Shown here: piece by piece, positions 60,683-64,000 of the stretch
Numbering within the stretch: the stretch's first letter is position 1
Layout: every line of letters begins with the position of its first letter
Assembly: GCA_022578605.1 (NCBI GenBank)
Contig: MU394055.1
Location: 190,902 to 254,901, forward strand
Length of the DNA: 64,000 bases
Reading direction: 5' to 3'
From: Camillea tinctor
Lineage: Eukaryota; Ascomycota; Sordariomycetes; Xylariales; Xylariaceae
Notes under the pieces: model-generated
The model's input: only the letters and a program-made list of their open reading frames with translations
The model's database searches: none
What the model was told of the DNA's origin: nothing
Translations under genes and position numbers: made by a program

Positions 60683-62693
60683 TTATCTCCGCCGAGATAC
60701 TGCAGTGGACGCCTGCCGACTCATCGTGTCGTACGCGGCAGGGTTAGGGATCGGGGCGTCAATCAATGTTTTTCGACGCTTTATCTCCATCCCGCCACTA
60801 GCAGGGCGCGAAACATCCTCTTCATCATCGCGACCACGCTTGATAGTGCCGGGTGCTCCGTTCAGTACGGGTTGGGTACCATAGCCATTCTGCATCGGAC
60901 CTCCCATATCATTCTGCGAACCATAAACATCTGGCCCTGGTCCACCATGGGTTGTCCCTCTGTCGCTGCTCATTACATTATAAAGATTGCTAGAAGGCGG
61001 CACCCGCGGCGGTGTGCTATATCCTGGTTGCTGGGGGTAATACGGTTGCGGTGGTGCCGCGGTTCGAGGTGTAGCTCGACCGGAATTGGCTTGATGACTG
61101 GGAGACCCTGTCATGTCGGAAGCTAGGTGTGGGTGGTCTCCCGCCATGGGAGCCACTGGCGGCGCATTGTAGTTATACGCAGCACGGTTGGCGTCATAAG
61201 CGCCACTATCATGAGTATACTCGGCCTCATGTTCAGCCTCGTCCTCACCAGCGGGGTGGGAAACACCGTCACTATGTTGCATCAAGCCGTTCGATGGCTT
61301 GACATCGGATTGATCAGCCGGCCCAGCACCAGCCGGACGTCCAGATGGAGGACCCATCTCATTCTTCATATAAGAACTTGGCTGGCCATAAATAGTCCTA
61401 TCTTGCGGGCTGCTGTTCGAGGGGGGGTAGGGAGATTGCTGTGCTGGGGCACTGTAGACTCCCCGGGAGCTATCATAGGGTTGGGTACCTTGCGGGTACG
61501 ACTGCATGCTCTGTAGGGAGTTACCAGGTGGCGTGGTTGCTGGAGTCGCTGGCATTGATCGTGCAGCATTACTCAGGCCCGTATCAATGGACATTGGGTT
61601 AGTGCCCTGAGCACTGTTCATCCCCTGCTGACCCCATTGGAAGCTCTCTGAAGCACCCATGCTTCCCATCACGCTTGAAGCACTGGTTGGTGGTGTCGGA
61701 AATGTGTGGGCCCTATCTAAAGTTGGCCGGCCCGTGTTGTGAGAAGGTAAAGAGGTTTGTGGGCCAGGGAGGCTCATGTGATGATGATGTTGTTGTATTG
61801 ACGGCAGTACGCCGCCTGGAGGAGTAGGACCTTGGCCTGGGCCATTGCGCATCTGGCTCTGTTGCTCTTGCTTCCGACGCTCGGCAGCAGCCATAACTTG
61901 GTTGGTTCTATTTTGGTTCGTTGGATGATACAGCAAAGCGCCGATGTTGTGAACGAACAGCGGGTACAAGAGCTCAGTTATCTTTTCTTTGTTTGCAAAG
62001 TCCAATGCCCTCTCAAAGGGTATCCTGCGACACAACTTATTAGCAGCAGCTCTTGGGACAATTGATTCAAGGGAGACTTACCACACGCCCTTCAGATGCA
62101 TAGGGCCGATCTTGACGACGTGGCGAACCTTCTCGCTCTTCAAGATGCCATCTCGCCTGCCACGCGTCATCCCTGCTACGTTGAGTAGCTTTGTGCCATT
62201 TATCATGTGGTTGTCTGTAGAACGATGAGTATAACGGATCCTTACACTACCAAACACAGCAACTGAACGTACCTTCACGACGGGCAACACAAATACCCCT
62301 AGCCTCAACTTGGAAGCACAGACTGCCTTCATCCTCCCATAGGGTAGCAGTCACGCGAGGCTTCATTCCTGGCGGTGCAATCTGACCAGTGGTGTCGAAT
62401 CCTTGGTATTGATTTTGCATGCCTGGTTGGTTAGCAACCCCAGGAAGGGGGAGCACATTGGGAGCCCCCATGGAATTGGAAACCGGCGGTGCGGATTGGG
62501 GGGACGTCAATCCATTGGGATAGCCATACTGGTATGGAGGAGCAGAGTACTGTGCAGGGCCGGGTTGTAATAGGGTGGGCTGTTGATGGCCATACTGGGG
62601 CAACGCGTTCGATGTCACAGTTTGTGGGGGCGGTGCAGGACCGGCGGACATGTGCTGAGTAGGATAATACATATCTCCTGGACCCGGATTCAT
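60683..62693 (-). CDS. stuA: StuA APSES-family transcription factor (631 aa)
   Basis: A developmental regulator (StuA/Asm-1) of conidiation and fruiting-body formation, acting in the nucleus. Exons are 62693-62273, 62214-62082 and 62024-60683, with introns of 58 and 57 nt (phases 1 and 2). ATG 62693 gives [10 protein letters not shown], matching the short N-termini of Asm-1/StuA. A Pro/Gln-rich region precedes the APSES (KilA-N-like) domain at about residues 113-230: T-A-T-L-W-E-D-E-G, then [23 protein letters not shown], then H-L-K-G-V-W-I-P-F-E-R-A. Both introns fall inside the domain. The C-terminal part is Ser/Pro/Gln-rich, with [11 protein letters not shown] and a bipartite nuclear localisation signal (K-R-G-R-D-D-E-E ... 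I-K-R-R-K-T). Length matches A. nidulans StuA. The frame also stays open upstream of this start (see leader). Confidence 0.96.
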
Positions 62694-64000
62694 CGCTGAA
62701 TAGTGATCGTACCCGATGGCTTGACTAGGAGGCGCAGATATGGCCGCTGTGACGGGAAGATTTGGAGAAGGTGTCTTGGGACCGTTGGAAGAAGGAGCTG
62801 AAGTGAAGGACGACTGGGAATCGCCGTTCGAACTCGCCGAAGAGCCGATAGAGCTAACCCGGGGAGACGAGGTGCTCGAAGAATATGTCAAGGATGGCTG
62901 CGGCAAAGGGAGTGAGGGCAGCCTCTCATTTACATACGGTGAGCGCTGAGTAGGATGAACACCGTAATACGGTGGTACGTCGGACGTTCCCCGGGTTTGC
63001 GGATGTGAGATCGGTGGGAGATCCAGCTTTACGGTTCTGACAAAAAAGCCACGAAGGGCTTTGGGTATGAAAGCTCAGGTACAAGACGAATACGACCTGA
63101 ACAACTGAGCCAAGACCCGGGACCAAGTAGGGGTCACGGGCTTACTTCCGAAACGAAAGACTTTTGTTGACTGTAGGAGTGACTGGTGTAGTCAATTCAC
63201 TCCCTAAGAAACCAACCGGCGAACAAGGCAGGTTGGGTTGGGGAGTACCAAGGTGGTCGACAACTAAAACCGAGCCAGTCGAGGGAACCTGATACCTGTA
63301 GACAAGAATCCCGTACCGACTAATCGTGGCGCAGGAAGAATACCGTCTTCGATATATCCTTCAATTGTCTGCGGAAGCTAAGAAATATCAGGATATTTCT
63401 TAGCTAGGCCTAAGTTGGGATCGAATTCGCTCGACTTCCGCACTAGAGATCGGCAAAACCTTCGAAGACGTTATTTCGAACCGGCGTACTGAAAGTACCA
63501 GCCAGAGGATTGGTGGTAAAGATCGAAGTAGAAAAGAAAAACGAGCAGGAAATAATCGTCGATGGTCGTTTGAGAGGTCTGTACGAATGCAGGAGAGCAC
63601 ACAGAGCTTCACACACGCACACACATAACACACAGGCGCACTCGCACTCGTAGTCACTCAAGTCTCTCTCTCTCTCTTCTCTCTGTCGTTGTCTGTCTGT
63701 CTCTGTCTCCTATCTTTCTTTCTTGATGTTGTCTCTGTCTCTCTCACACACAAACTCTGTCTGTATTCGCTGTTAGGATTGGGAGTTGAAAAAAAAACTA
63801 AACTTCGACTCTAATGCAGGAACATCAGCTCGAAAACGCGCAGACAGGTGAAATGCAGGAAGGAAGTGGAGGCAGGTAGAGTTTGCGCAAATAAGAAGTG
63901 GGAGGAAGAAGAAGGACATGAACATACCTTCTCTCACTCCTGGCCTTAGAAGACCTTCTCTTACAAGAATTGAGGAGGTCGGAATTGGCGATTGTAGAGA
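62694..64000 (-). promoter_or_regulatory. stuA 5' leader with candidate leader introns
   Basis: Splice-like signals on the minus strand suggest leader introns. One is GTAAGC at 63145 to TTTTGTCAG ending 63037 (109 nt). Another is GTATGT at 63927 to CTACAG ending 63297 (about 630 nt). The segments between (63295-63146 and 63036-62694) stay open in the stuA frame. Short upstream ORFs occur, including one beginning ATG near 63923 inside the putative first intron. The plus strand has CT- and CA-rich repeats at 63600-63760. A perfect hairpin lies at 63376-63405. The true transcription start is probably beyond the window. In A. nidulans, stuA has a long intron-containing leader with small upstream ORFs, which is the model for this reading. 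Confidence 0.5.
63376..63405. repeat. perfect 14-bp inverted repeat with 2-nt loop in the stuA leader
   Basis: The arms AGCTAAGAAATATC (63376-63389) and GATATTTCTTAGCT (63392-63405) are exact reverse complements around AG. In RNA this would be a strong stem. It lies inside the candidate long leader intron, about 70 nt upstream of its proposed acceptor. Confidence 0.8.

Noticed and set aside
1..64000. CRISPR arrays, phage, bacterial operons or secondary-metabolite cluster
   Set aside because: The DNA is eukaryotic with spliceosomal introns. I found no spaced direct-repeat array and no PKS, NRPS or terpene synthase. The NmrA-like gene stands alone.

Overview
The window is nuclear DNA of a filamentous ascomycete. 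The genes carry short introns (about 50-125 nt, two near 200 nt) with GTATGT/GTAAGT-type donors and CTAAC-like branch sites. They are separated by long AT-rich, low-complexity spacers, and the set (StuA APSES regulator, sedolisin protease, CECR1-like deaminase, Mdm1, single-chain 5-oxoprolinase) is typical of Pezizomycotina. The protein flavour suggests Sordariomycetes, perhaps Xylariales, but I cannot fix the genus. There is no sign of a bacterial operon, CRISPR array, biosynthetic cluster, rRNA or convincing tRNA.

Layout, left to right. 0-20.8 kb: a GC-rich orphan gene (-), a secreted amidohydrolase (-), a PRXL2/AhpC-TSA-like protein (+), the UPF1 helicase (-), divergent IMP4 (+), an Sso1-type syntaxin (+) and a multi-exon sedolisin/tripeptidyl peptidase (-). 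20.8-24.5 kb: gene-free, with a ~0.5 kb fold-back (MITE-like) element flanked by an 8-bp duplication. 24.5-36.6 kb: Rvs167-type BAR-SH3 protein (-), divergent NFS1 cysteine desulfurase (+), a small three-repeat CsbD/Hmp1-like stress protein (+) and an NmrA/isoflavone-reductase-like protein (+). 40.5-54.98 kb: CECR1-like adenosine deaminase (-), 5-oxoprolinase (-), Mdm1-like PXA/PX protein (-) and divergent SUB1/PC4 (+). 54.98-60.7 kb: a 5.7 kb spacer without a supportable gene. 60.7-64 kb: stuA (-) with a long, probably spliced 5' leader running to the window edge.

Most genes are independent housekeeping functions: mRNA decay, rRNA processing, exocytosis, endocytosis, Fe-S assembly, glutathione cycle, transcription. 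They do not form a pathway. The most unusual features are structural. In the sedolisin gene the reading frame is best restored by a D1-type spliceosomal twin intron, a 2-nt exon, a 19-nt exon and a GC-AG intron. In the CsbD-like gene, protein repeats and phase-0 introns are in register. In stuA the frame stays open far upstream of the conserved start. A 12-bp palindrome recurs exactly in three intergenic places. Many computed ORFs begin at TTG or GTG; I moved starts to the first supported ATG. All exon boundaries are my reading of splice signals and phase, without transcript data.
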